NCBI GenBank assembly: GCA_963921935.1
Contig: OY998184.1
Coordinates: forward strand, 30,471,567-30,535,566
DNA from: Galeruca laticollis
Lineage: Eukaryota; Arthropoda; Insecta; Coleoptera; Chrysomelidae
Length of the DNA: 64,000 bases
Direction: 5' to 3'
This document shows positions 54,393-64,000 of this stretch, in pieces. Positions within the stretch are counted from its first letter, which is position 1. Each line of letters begins with the position of its first letter. The notes under the pieces were generated by a model. The model had not been told where the DNA came from. It made no database searches and saw only the letters and a list, made by a program, of their open reading frames with translations. Both the position numbers and the translations under genes were made by a program.

Positions 54393-54713
54393 CACTTAAC
54401 CAAAAACCAACCTGATATCACTAGTAATCGTCAAAACTTTACGAACGCCCATGTAACCTCTCACCTATAAGTCTTCTTTCCGCTACTCAAGTAGCAACAC
54501 GAATCGCGCGGTTAGTCATTCTCCAGGCTTTGCCGAAGTGGTACTAGTTCCGAGTGGAGTATAAAATACGCCAAGCGACTAAATAAGTATATTTTTTCGT
54601 TTCTTTGTTTTTTCCTGAATTTACTACGCCTATTATTTTTTTGGTATTCAGGTATTCCATCCCAGTAAAAGACCCTAAAAACTTAATGAAAAATGAAATG
54701 GAAGCAATGAATA

Positions 54714-56431
54714 TTGGAGTCACCTGATGACGAAGAAATTGTTCGAGGCTCTGATAAAGACGATTCTGACGAAGAAATTCAAATAAGTGACCACGATTCC
54801 TGTTCAGAATTAGAAGCTGATAATAATGACTTGCAGGAACGCGATGATACTGTTTCAGAAGACTCAGAAGAGGAAGTGGGTCGTAGCATCTTCAAAAGTA
54901 AGGACAAAGGCCTAAATTGGAGTGAGACACCTCTAAGGAGTAAGTTTGCCAAGCAAGATGCAAAGAATATTGTAAAAATATTTCCTCGACCATTACTAAA
55001 GCGTGAAAGCGTCACAGATGAACTAAGTGTCTTCTTCCTATTCATAAAATGTGAGCAAATCGAAAAAATATACAAACGTATTTATAATATCTGATCAGGA
55101 TAACTTTGAAAGGGAAAGAGATGCAAAATAAACTTGCAAAGAAGAAATATTAGCTTTTTTCGGCTTATTATACTTATCAGGGCTAAAGAAATTGAGTCAC
55201 ACAAATTTTCACGAAATATGGATAACTGATGGTACTGGGTTGATCATTTTTCAGGCCTGCATGAGTTATAAAAGATTTCTGTTTCTCTTGAGAGCTTTAG
55301 GATTTGATGATAAAAATGACAGGCCACTAAGAAGATCGCTTGACAAGCTGGCTCCGGTACGGGAGATTTATGATGATTTTGTGGAAAATTCCAAAAACAA
55401 CTATTGTCCTGGTGACAGATTGACAATTGACGAAATGCTTATTCCATTTCGTGGCCGGTGCAGTTTCATACAGTATATACCCAACAAACTAGCTAAATAT
55501 GGTATAAAGGTTTTTGCACTTTGTGACTCCAAGATGTTCTACGTTTCCAATTTCGAAATATGTTGCGGAAAGCAACCGGAAGGATTATATCAAGTTTCGA
55601 ATTCTCCCACTGATGTCGTGCTCATATTGGTTGAACCATTTAAAAATAAAAACAGGAATCTAACCACAGACAACTGGTACACCAGTTACCCATTGGCTCA
55701 AACGTTGCTTGAAAAGAAAATTACACTTGTGGGGACTTTGAAGAAAAAGAAAAGAGAAATTCCATTGGAGCTTCTTCCTTCAAAATCTCGAAACATAAAT
55801 TGGTCTGTATTTGCATTCACTGAAGAAACTTCTTTGATGTCATACTGTCCGAAAAAAAAATAAGGTTGTACTTCTCCTCTCGACTATGCACAACGACGAT
55901 TCCATTGACCCGGATACTCTGAAACCACAGATAGTTTCATTTTACAACTCAACCAAAGGTGGGGTGGACACCGTGGACCAGATGTGCGCAAATTACACTG
56001 TACAAAAACGAACCAGACGATGGCCGTTAGTCGCCTTTTGTCAAATTATGAATATAGCAGAAATTAACTCGAACATCATTTTCAACGCATCTCAGTCGGA
56101 AGGAGAAGAGAGAAGGATTTTCCTAAAAAACTTATCAATGTCTCTTATGAAACCTTTTTTGACGATGAGATCTAGTATAAGAAATCTACCTTTTGATGTG
56201 AAAGAGTTTCTAAAACAATATCGGCTTCCAATAGCTGCTTCAGAAGAAGCTACAGTTGATGAAAAATCTAAGGGAAGGTGTGTCCAATGTGGAAGAAAAA
56301 AGAACAGAACAACTACCATAAAATGCAACACCTGCAAAAAGCCCGCATGCAAAGAGCATGTCATTACTACACACCTCTGCTTGATTTGTAACTCTGCTCA
56401 AAATGATGGAACTCCAGAAAATACTCCATAG
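54714..56431 (+). pseudogene. piggyBac transposase 3 (PGBD4-like), few lesions
   Basis: The acidic N-terminus (DEEIVRGSDKDDSDEE) is followed by a basic part, then the DDE_Tnp_1_7 core: MSYKRFLFLLRALGFDDK, first Asp in LTIDEMLIPFRGRC, second in LTTDNWYTSYPLAQTLLEKK, third in STKGGVDTVDQMCANY. WPLVAFCQIMNIAEINSNI follows, and the Cys-rich C-terminus ends GRCVQCGRKKNRTT, CNTCKKPACKEH, HLCLICN. Lesions are a frame change at the start (a stop two codons before the TTG at 54714), a break at about 55095-55190, and one in an A-run at 55850-55886. Each block is otherwise conserved, and the catalytic residues are intact. Cut-and-paste transposase, TTAA-specific by family. Confidence 0.9.
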
Positions 56432-56621
56432 AATAATACTATTAATATATTTTGATAATGTTGAACATTGTTTTTTATAGTAAAACGCTCTATTCTTCGA
56501 GTTTTACTTATATATACTCATGTATGAAAAGATCTGCTTTGTACATTAAATATTAAACAAAATAATGTTTTTCTTTTTTTTGTCAGCATTTGACTGTTAT
56601 AAACAGACTAAGGTCCTTTTT

Positions 56622-56640
56622 CCCTTGGTGGCGTACAAAA
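56622..56640. repeat. Subterminal hairpin, right end of piggyBac 3
   Basis: TGGCGTAcaaaaTACGCCA: the mirror partner of the hairpin near the left end. Confidence 0.75.
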
Positions 56641-56693
56641 TACGCCAGACGCCTAGTTATGTTAAGATAATTATAGCGACCACCTAAAGGTTA

Positions 56694-57897
56694 ACAACCT
56701 AACAGAAACTGATTTCACTAAAAAAAAACCCTACTCCTCTTATATTGATATTACAGTTAGAAAAAAGATAGAGAGTTCCGCTGAATATGCAAAAAGAAAC
56801 ATAGCCTACTATTCAAAATGTTCATGATAGTGCGCAATAACTGTAATGTCAAACAGCGCCCTCTAAGTACCGCACCTAAATATATTCGGAAACAATTTAA
56901 ACAGCAGATTATTAACTAAAAAGAGCGGTTTCGAACCAGACCTAGTTTGTTTTACCCATTCTAGAGTTATTGCCTTTAAAATAAATTCATATTTGACGTT
57001 CCCCCACCACTACATTTTATAAAATAAAATAAAACACCTTCAACAAAAAATATTACAAATTTTTCGTTGTGTACAATGGTATTATTTGAAATATATCTAT
57101 ATTGCATATTTTTTGAGAAAACGCTCGTTTTATGATTCGCCATAGCAGTTGCGCCCCCTAGCGGCCATCTTCCGACCTTGAAAATAATTTTTAGCGATTT
57201 CTCTTGGCCGATTCACCTATTAAATTTGTTTTACAGAAATAGTAAGATTATCGGTTTCTGAGATATGGTGGCGTCCACTCTTAGTGGCCATCTTGTACAT
57301 CCAGAATGCAATAAATCATCATAGAGTATAACTTGGAATAATATGTTATGATTTGATAAGATATTGTGAATAAAATTTACCATCGCTATAATTCCCTCTC
57401 ATCTGGGGCGCTTCTTTGAGATTCTATGTAGAAGTATACAAATTAAATCTAAGTTCCTACACTGAGAAAAAAATTCTCTAGTCACTATCGAATATTCACT
57501 CGCAGTAGCAAAAAAAATCGATCAAATAGGGGACAAATGACTTATTCATTTACCACAGAAAAAACCTTATTGCTAAAGTTGAACATTTACAGTTAATATA
57601 GAGATCACTTATCATAGATATATTTCAAGTAGTCTATTTTATTTAGCGTAAATTATCTAGTCGCTCACAGTTATCTACCTAGATAACATACTACTAGCTA
57701 TTTAATATAATATCGTTTAATAAATCTGACATATTGTATACCTGTCAGTGATTTATTTATTTATCTCTAATAACTTCATAACCTATAATAGATAAAATGT
57801 ATATTTACCTTAGTAATACAGGTTATGAGGACTAGCTGAAAAGTTTATTCACAGTAATTGATTTATTTATTAACCTAAATCTTGGCATTTAGGCTTT
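56694..57897. other. Spacer with possible old repeat fragments
   Basis: No coding frame. Two short passages with a shared phrase (gcggccatctt at about 57160 and gtggccatctt at about 57280) could be parts of an old MITE. The tract 57470-57760 has a start resembling common insect MITE ends (acactgagaaaaa) but no clear partner. Confidence 0.4.
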
Positions 57898-58377
57898 TAC
57901 CAGGTGTCCACTTATATTTCCCCTATTTTAACTGCCTATACATTCTAAACGGTTCAGGAGGGAAATATGCGGTTTTCACGGAATTGTTTCATTTTAGTAG
58001 CTACAAGTTTCGTTTGAATAGATTGATTTCTTTCTAGCGTTTTCGGTTACGAAACAACAGAAGTGGCGAATTTTTGACAATTTTTTTATTGACTTTCTTA
58101 CTGGAACGACCAGTATATTTTTTGTTGTTTGATAAGTGATCTTCACCTATATAGCGATGGAAACTTTCAAAATTGGTTAGCAACTGACGGAAATTGTAAG
58201 AATCCGCCATTTTTGTTTTGACGTAATCGGGAGCGATGGAAAAAATCCAATCTATTCGACCAAAACTTGTACTAAAATGAAACATTTCAGTAAAAACCGC
58301 GTATTTCTATTCTGCACCGTTTAGAATTTATAAGCATTTAAAGTTTATTAGGGGAAAATATGAGTGGGCACCCGGTA
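57898..58377. mobile_element. MITE, ~480 bp, ends TACC(A/G)GGTG(T/C)CCAC
   Basis: The left end TACCAGGTGTCCACTTATATTTCCCC (first 20 bases are the clearest) is matched in reverse by the right end ...GTGGGCACCCGGTA. Inverted similarity continues through gtttcattttagta and gaatagattgat to the centre near 58130. A minus-strand 83-codon frame inside has no known similarity. No transposase. Confidence 0.8.
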
Positions 58378-58599
58378 CTGAAAACGAATCCAAAGTTGAA
58401 ATTTTATATACCAGGTATGTCAAATGTATTTTATAAAATATAATTATAAATTAACAGCTTTGGAATACAAACTTCAAATTTCATATTTTTTCCATCATTA
58501 GTTTTCCATATTTGCGAAACACAGAATTGGGTTGAAAAAAAGCAAATTTATAAAAAACATGTATTTTAAACTTACAAGAAATTAACATATGTATTTTAT

Positions 58600-58990
58600 C
58601 AAGTAATTGAAAAAAAACTTTTCAAAATATACAATTTTCTCAAAGTAACCACAAATAAAAGTACGTTAAAAATAATAAGGAACGTGTTCAGTCTAAGTAT
58701 AATAATACAAATACATTTAAGTATAAAATGATTAATTTTCTTAAAACAAAAAATACGAAATTAATAAAAATAACTTAAAAGTAGTAAGGAATTAGTTTTC
58801 AGTCATGTAAGTTTTAAACTCATTAATTTTCTTGAATTAACCAAAAAGTCGAAAATAAACGTTAAAAATAATATAAGGGAACGTTTTCAGTCCAAGTACA
58901 GTACAAATCATATAGGAACACGTAAGTTTTAAAATTATTAATTTTTTTTTAAATTATACAAAATAAAAACAATAAAGAACATTTTCATTT
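58600..58990. repeat. Diverged tandem repeat, ~90-115 bp unit
   Basis: Three to four irregular units share the order: aataaaaGT/CGTTAAAAATAATA, AAGGAACGTTTTCAGTC, then AAGTTTTAAA..ATTAATTTTCTT. Units begin near 58655, 58765, 58855 and 58960 and vary in length, so the array is old. Confidence 0.6.
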
Positions 58991-59169
58991 GAAAAAAGTC
59001 CTATACAGGATGCGGCTGAAAAAACCGTCGCTTAGAGAAATCTTGAAATCAAAAAGGATTTCAAATCTGAAAATTGGTTTTAGAGATCTCTTTAATCGAC
59101 GGCTGCAAACTGTAAAACATTTTAAAATTTTCATTTTCCCTAAACCAAACAAAAAAGTGATTATTAATC

Positions 59170-60180
59170 AACCTTATATTACGGACATGGTAATTACAGG
59201 ATTTAGACGAGCAGTATCTCGAAACTGGACAGTAGTACAGAATTGTAATTTTGGTGGTATAAAACAAATGCTGCAGCTTATCTTTTGTTATTATGTTACC
59301 CAATGACAATTTTGTTTTGGCTTACGTGACATCAGATTCAAACTTAAAGGGACCACCTGTATAGTTTTTCATTTTCAAATTTTTCTCTAACACGATTTCA
59401 AAAAATTAGCACACTTGTGGTATAAAACGATTAATTACAGGTACAGCTGCTTAAAAATGCTTGTCCCTCGACAAATAAGACAAGCAATCTCTCAGAACTA
59501 GACAGTTCATTTTGAATTTGTAATTATAATACAATACTGTAACATTAAAATTAAAAATAGTTATTGTACCTTTTGTGCAATGCAAAATATTGGAAATACC
59601 AAATCAGGATTTTTTAGTTTTAAAGTGCCTTTTATATTTAAACAGATACAATGTATATATGAATATATAAATGAATTTTGCAAAAAAAACAAATAAGACA
59701 TTGATTCACAATGAAAATATACAATTTAAAAACTAATAAAAAAAATTATTCAAATTAAAGGTGGGATTTTGTGTCATCTTGTTCATAGAATAGAACATAT
59801 GCTTCTCCACTGACTAAAGATTTCCACGATATTAATAGCACTCTTGAATTAAATTGTATCTAATTTATAAATTCAAAATAAACTGCCCATTTCAGGCATT
59901 GCTTGTCTTAACCATCATGGGACAAATATTTTTAATTAGCTGTAGCTCTTAAATTGGTTGTTTTACACCACAAGTGTGCTACTTTGTTGGAATCGTGACA
60001 GAGAAATGTAAAAATATACAAGTTGTCCCATTAATATAGGTACAAAAAGGTAATTTGTAACATAATAAAAAAAAGCTGCAGATTCTGTTCTAATATACAG
60101 CCCCAAAAATAGAATTCTGTACTACTTTTCAGTACCGAGATATTGCTTGTCTAAATCGTCGAGGGACACTTTGTATAAAG
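59170..60180. mobile_element. Palindromic element interrupted by retroelement copy 3
   Basis: The left arm (about 59170-59535) and right arm (about 59868-60180) are inverted copies. Landmarks: gatttagacgagcagtatctc and its complement gagatattgcttgtctaaatc; agtagtacagaatt; ctgcagctt; ttagcacacttgtggt. The motif GACAAGCAATATCTC occurs twice in each arm. The loop now holds copy 3 of the USP retroelement (59646-59849). No transposase frame is visible. Confidence 0.8.
59646..59849 (-). mobile_element. RLE-USP retroelement, copy 3: 204-bp 5'-truncated 3' end
   Basis: Nearly the same sequence as the last ~200 bases of copy 1 on the minus strand: the final ~28 codons of the USP (SRVLLISWKSLVSGEAYV, then FYEQDDTKSH) and the whole 3' UTR to ATATATACATTGTAT. 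It starts abruptly at 59849, just after the codons for SRV. This is what target-primed reverse transcription gives, and it shows that the USP end is the 3' end of the mobile unit. Confidence 0.85.
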
Positions 60181-62562
60181 ATTTGTTTCAACTCACGTTA
60201 AAAATAAGAAAATATTTCAAATAAAGTAATGTAAGTTCTGCTATTAGAGTGTACATTCAAAGTGACCATCTGAAAATAAAATGGAATCTCTGAAAAGCAA
60301 GATAGATATCAGTTATCTTAACTTAATATGCAAACACATGTTCATTAAAGGAAATTACATTGCTTGTATTCCAGTGTAGGCCTCACCTAATAGTGAAACC
60401 AGAAACCACTCACCGCACAAAAAAAGATCGTTCAGATATTCACCACACTCCACACGTGCCGTTTGTTTGCTGTCTTCCCGAATTTTAAAAATTAAATGAT
60501 GCAATTTCTTGTCAGCCGAGCAACCCGAGTGTTATCGGAATGTGTCGAAGAGGTGATTCCATATACTTAGATAACTAATGATTAATATTGAGCTCACTTA
60601 CGCTAAAGGATAAATAGTTAAGGGCAAATGATTCAATTCTAGAAACTTTTTTTATTAAGTACAAATGACCTGGTCACTAAGGTTTGTCTATCGCTTTAAC
60701 GGACAAAACTAGCTATCTGCTTTTTTCAACTACTAATGAATAATGTTTCTACCACTAATAAAAATTCATTTGCAGCAAGCTATTTTTTCCTAGGAACTTT
60801 TCTTATTTGGACGTGTTTTCTCTGTATATTACCCTAATATAATTTCTATATAAAAACCACATATTGAATTTGGGTGTCCTGTAATATCTAGACAGTGGGA
60901 ACAGGTACTTCTATTTCATAAAAAAAAAACTTTTCGCACACAAATCTTAAAACCATTATGGAATTCGATTTTTCTATTCATTTTCGGTTTTTTTACGTTA
61001 TTTATCATTAAATATTAACTACTAGTTACTAGTTAATAAGAAAAATTTCCCTAGATGATAAGCATGACTTGTAACTTGATTTTATATATTATCGAAAATG
61101 TCATAATTCTTTTGTCAATTTAACTTTTTAAATTTCTTTTAACTGTCACTATCAACTTAACTTATGATTCTGCACTCGCAATAACTCTACACTTACTAAT
61201 CTAACCTTTCTTTTTACTATTAACAAATATTTTTATATTAATGCATATGAAACCTAATTAATTGCTCCAATTATAAAAATACCAATAATTAACTCACCTA
61301 AATCTGATTGATCAATTTTGAAATTATATTATGATAGTATCCATATAACGATTAAAATCTATATTATTGCTTAAGATGTACAAATTATTTAAAATAAGAT
61401 TTCTTGAAGTCACCAGCTCTTCACGAAAGAAAACTTAAAATTAATTAATCCAAAGTGTAATCTAGATATCATCGCTATTTTCACGAGAGAGGAGGACATA
61501 TTAAAATTAACATTACTTTGTGATTACTTCGAAACTTTTTAAAGGGTTCCTTGACGGCACCCGAGAATAATTTTAAGGTAAATCTGAATACCGAAAGTCT
61601 CAAATTCGTGGGCAATGTTTGCAGATTTATTATTTATATCTCTTAATGCGTTTTCCTGCCCTGTTTTCTTCAGCTACTTCCTTCTGATATATCACGTTCA
61701 TTTATGTGCTCATGAAATCCAAAATATATTCAGGCTACGATCCCTCCATAATAATTAATTGAGTGAAACATAACGAAAATAATTGAATACGATTTCCTGA
61801 AAATGTATTATTGATATTTTGGAGAACATTTGAGTATAAGAAACATGAACATATTTGGCCAGTAAAATTGGGAAAATATTTCTAATAAATAAAAAGATAT
61901 ATATAATTTTTTAAGAAATTTTTATACTTTCCTACAAAGTGATTTATTGACTTTTCCAATCATCAAAAAATGTTATTTTTTCTTCTTGTAGCTGTCAATT
62001 ATACTTAGACTGATTTCTTGCTATTGATGATTGTTTCATTCAAACGTAGAGAGACAGTTCTTCTTGGGACAAATAGTAGAATCTTTCAGATATATAGAGA
62101 AATTTATTTCCCAAACCGACAACGTTGCCAGTTCAATAAAGACTTTAGCCATCTAGATGTTGGTGAAAAATTCGTGTCTGCTTAATATGCACAGCTCGTC
62201 AACTTCCAAGTCTGACAAACTTTTGGCAGTTCCCGTGTTTATAATATGATACAGCCTCAATATTCAAATAACATTTGCATAATTGATAAACTCCAAATAT
62301 GTTAATTTATTATGATTACTTTTAAATGAGTATTCTCAAAATATTGTTTATTCTTATAAAAACTATTTATATTGTGATGAGTTTAAGTCTTATATGGATG
62401 AACAGAGCAAGTATAAATTACACAATTAGCTAGAAAAAAATGGATCATCCATATTTGTACATGTAGTCACTGATTATGCTTTCAAGTTTCTTGGAGACGA
62501 GCACGGAATTTGGAACGATTTCCACACACTGTTATGGAGAGAAATGCCAGTTACAGAAATAT
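60181..62562. other. AT-rich spacer, no recognisable gene
   Basis: About 2.4 kb without a supported coding frame, palindrome or tandem array. It may contain regulatory or intronic sequence of a host gene outside the window, but nothing in it shows this. Confidence 0.4.
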
Positions 62563-63017
62563 TGTAATGTTTTTCTTATTTATTTAAAAGTTTTTATTAC
62601 GACGGGTGGGAAAAATTTATACACACTACTCACTTAATTCATTCATTGATTAAACTATTCACTAATTCATATTGACTACACAGTATTTTCAGTTACTCAT
62701 TTGTATAAACGCTTCACTACTGTTTATTTACTTAGACTATTTACTTGTTCACTATTTATCTCAAGAGATTAAATTATAAGCTAACTTCGTTGTTAGGTAT
62801 TCTCTCTTATATATTAAGTGCCTTTCCACTGGAAGCTTCTAGATTGCGGCTCACAAAAACCATGTACCCACCTGGAAGTCTCTAGATAAGACTAGTCACA
62901 AAAAATAATGGTAAACAGTTCGAAGATATCCCTGCGCCATTACCAAAATTCTAACTTTCATACATAGCTGAGACAGAGTCGGATTCAGGAACTTCGCCAG
63001 TACGCGATTTCGTAACA
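62563..63017 (-). repeat. 3' LTR of a second Ty3/Gypsy element (~455 bp)
   Basis: Begins TGTTACG and ends CATTACA on the minus strand, and directly follows a polypurine tract. It carries a TATA-like box (TATATAAGAG on the minus strand, about 62804-62815) and AATAAA-type poly(A) signals (near 62593-62598). The partner LTR is outside the window or lost. Confidence 0.82.
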
Positions 63018-63034
63018 TTACCCCCTTCTTAAAA
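63018..63034 (-). promoter_or_regulatory. Polypurine tract of the second Gypsy element
   Basis: TTTTAAGAAGGGGGTAA on the minus strand, immediately before the LTR start TGTTAC. Confidence 0.75.
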
Positions 63035-63330
63035 GGAAGTTTCCCTGAAACGTCCCTGTGGCTGGAACTGGATGTTTAAATCGGCAACTGGACCCATGTC
63101 TGCACTCTCTGGTCTTATGGAAATAACAAGGCACCGACTCTTGTTGTAGATGGTTCACCCTTTCCTCTTTGTCACGGTCTCCTTCGAATGGCGCTAGTCG
63201 GTTTTGGTGGACCACTCTCGGTTTTCCATAGGGGATCTTGCATATACGATAGAGGATGTCGTTGATCCTCTTCTTGATAAAGTATGGACCTTCCCATTGT
63301 TACTATATGATATTCACCTGGCCTTGGGAC
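63018..63330 (-). pseudogene. Gypsy integrase C-terminus with a CCCH finger
   Basis: Minus-strand. WEGPYFIKKRINDILYRI and KPRVVHQNRLAPFEG form the GPY/F module and the common end motif of Gypsy integrases, in one frame with a slip near 63215. The tail has a CCCH pattern, C-x7-C-x5-C-x3-H (CYFHKTREC then RHGSSCRFKH), and ends NFLLRRG at the polypurine tract. The rest of the element to the right is not recognisable, so this is a truncated copy. Confidence 0.8.
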
Positions 63331-64000
63331 TCTTCTCAGGTGGTGAATTCGGCCTCAGTTACACTATTTTTTATCACCTCAATTGGGATAATGTGAATAA
63401 ATAACAAAAATTTCAGGACACATGAATTTCTCTAACCTAAAAATAAATTCACATAAACCATATATTCACAATACATTACGAATAAAAATCAGTATTACAA
63501 TAAAAATGACCAACTCAAGATTTTATATCTACAGAAAATAAGTGAAGTACTCATCTTGGAGAGACTCGGGGCGTACAGCTTCCAGCGGTATCAATAGGTT
63601 CTTGAGCCGTTGTGGTCTGGACTCTAGCGAGGGCGACTTCTAGGTTCAATCGGCCTAGTTGAAATTGAATTTTTTTTTATTAAGTACCAAAATACACATC
63701 CAAAAAATACATTTTCTATTGCCACGGAAAAAAATTCTTGTGTGTGGCTTAAAAGATAACAAAATTAATGACTTACATATGTAGTATACAGACTGGAAAG
63801 TCTAGCTGGAACAAATTCTCTAACTTAATAAATAAAGGTTTATCGCAAAATTCCTTAACATGTCAATTTTTATTTTCAATGGGGCATATTGCAAAGAGAT
63901 TTGTTTATCTTTCCAATTATCTGGGGGGGGGGGGTTGCAGACAACCCCAACTTTTTTTTTAAATGGAAGGGTAGGTTGATTCATTTTTTATTTGACAGCT
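63331..64000. other. Right end of window, no recognisable gene
   Basis: Mixed sequence with a G-run (63922-63936) and a T-run (63951-63960). A part near 63540-63660 is of more balanced composition, but I recognise nothing in it. Confidence 0.4.

Larger units (their letters stand above)
54358..56693 (+). mobile_element. piggyBac 3, both ends recognisable (~2.34 kb)
   Basis: The left end CCTTAAGTGGTCGC (54358) and right end GCGACCACCTAAAGG (to about 56692) are inverted, about 14 bp. TTAA follows the right end (56692-56695), but the left flank is not TTAA, so one side has mutated. A short hairpin, TGGCGTA-5 nt-TACGCCA, is found inside each end (54374-54392 and 56622-56640), with a half site near 54560-54577. 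The transposase gene lies between. Confidence 0.82.

Noticed and set aside
57460..60840. Inverted similarity between 57462-57720 and 60560-60835 (ends like cactgagaaaa / ttttctctgt)
   Set aside because: Only scattered words agree by eye. In AT-rich DNA this is not enough; an alignment would decide.

Overview
This is AT-rich eukaryotic nuclear DNA, almost certainly from an arthropod and most likely an insect. The grounds are three piggyBac elements, a hAT, a pogo/Tigger-like element, a FLYWCH-type MULE, a Penelope-like element, RTE- and Jockey-type LINEs and Ty3/Gypsy elements primed by tRNA-Lys, all in one window. I could not assign an order or species. I found no confident host gene. Nearly everything recognisable is a transposable element, mostly broken and often nested.

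Layout. 0.6-10.2 kb: a Ty3/Gypsy element on the minus strand with two LTRs of about 2.0 kb, complete gag-PR-RT-RNaseH-IN order and several in-frame stops. 12.2-14.2 kb: a Tigger/pogo-like transposase relic with a C-terminal PHD finger, next to a 15-bp minisatellite. 14.9-15.5 kb: a MULE fragment. 15.7-18.0 kb: a DNA transposon with TIRs of about 300 bp and a decayed protein I cannot name. 18.3-19.9 kb: a 1.6-kb GC-rich foldback palindrome. 20.9-25.5 kb: a minus-strand non-LTR retrotransposon with reverse transcriptase, restriction-like endonuclease and a C-terminal ubiquitin-specific protease (USP). It is cut by a hAT (25.5-27.6 kb), followed by an RTE fragment and a second-type piggyBac with an intron (28.4-30.8 kb). 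32.0-34.4 kb: a Penelope-like element with a GIY-YIG domain. 35.4-43.2 kb: MITEs, a SINE-like tract and a large foldback with arms of about 1.05 kb. 43.2-45.7 kb: a second copy of the RLE-USP element with an uninterrupted 452-codon USP frame, abutting a piggyBac (45.7-47.1 kb). 47.6-49.3 kb: a LINE. 50.1-54.2 kb: two Jockey/I-type LINE fragments end to end in opposite orientation. 54.36-56.69 kb: a piggyBac with both ends recognisable. 57.9-60.2 kb: a MITE, a diverged tandem repeat and a palindrome that holds a third, 5'-truncated copy of the USP-element 3' end. 62.6-63.3 kb: the 3' LTR and integrase tail of a second Gypsy element.

The most interesting observation is the RT-RLE-USP retroelement. 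Two copies share the same domain order and the same spacer between endonuclease and deubiquitinase. A third copy is a short 5'-truncated insert that ends at the same 3' terminus, which places the USP inside the mobile unit and not merely beside it. The other long findings concern tandem tRNA-Lys primer-binding-site motifs and a canonical -1 slip heptamer in the first Gypsy element, a CCCH finger at the end of the second Gypsy integrase, and several large palindromes.
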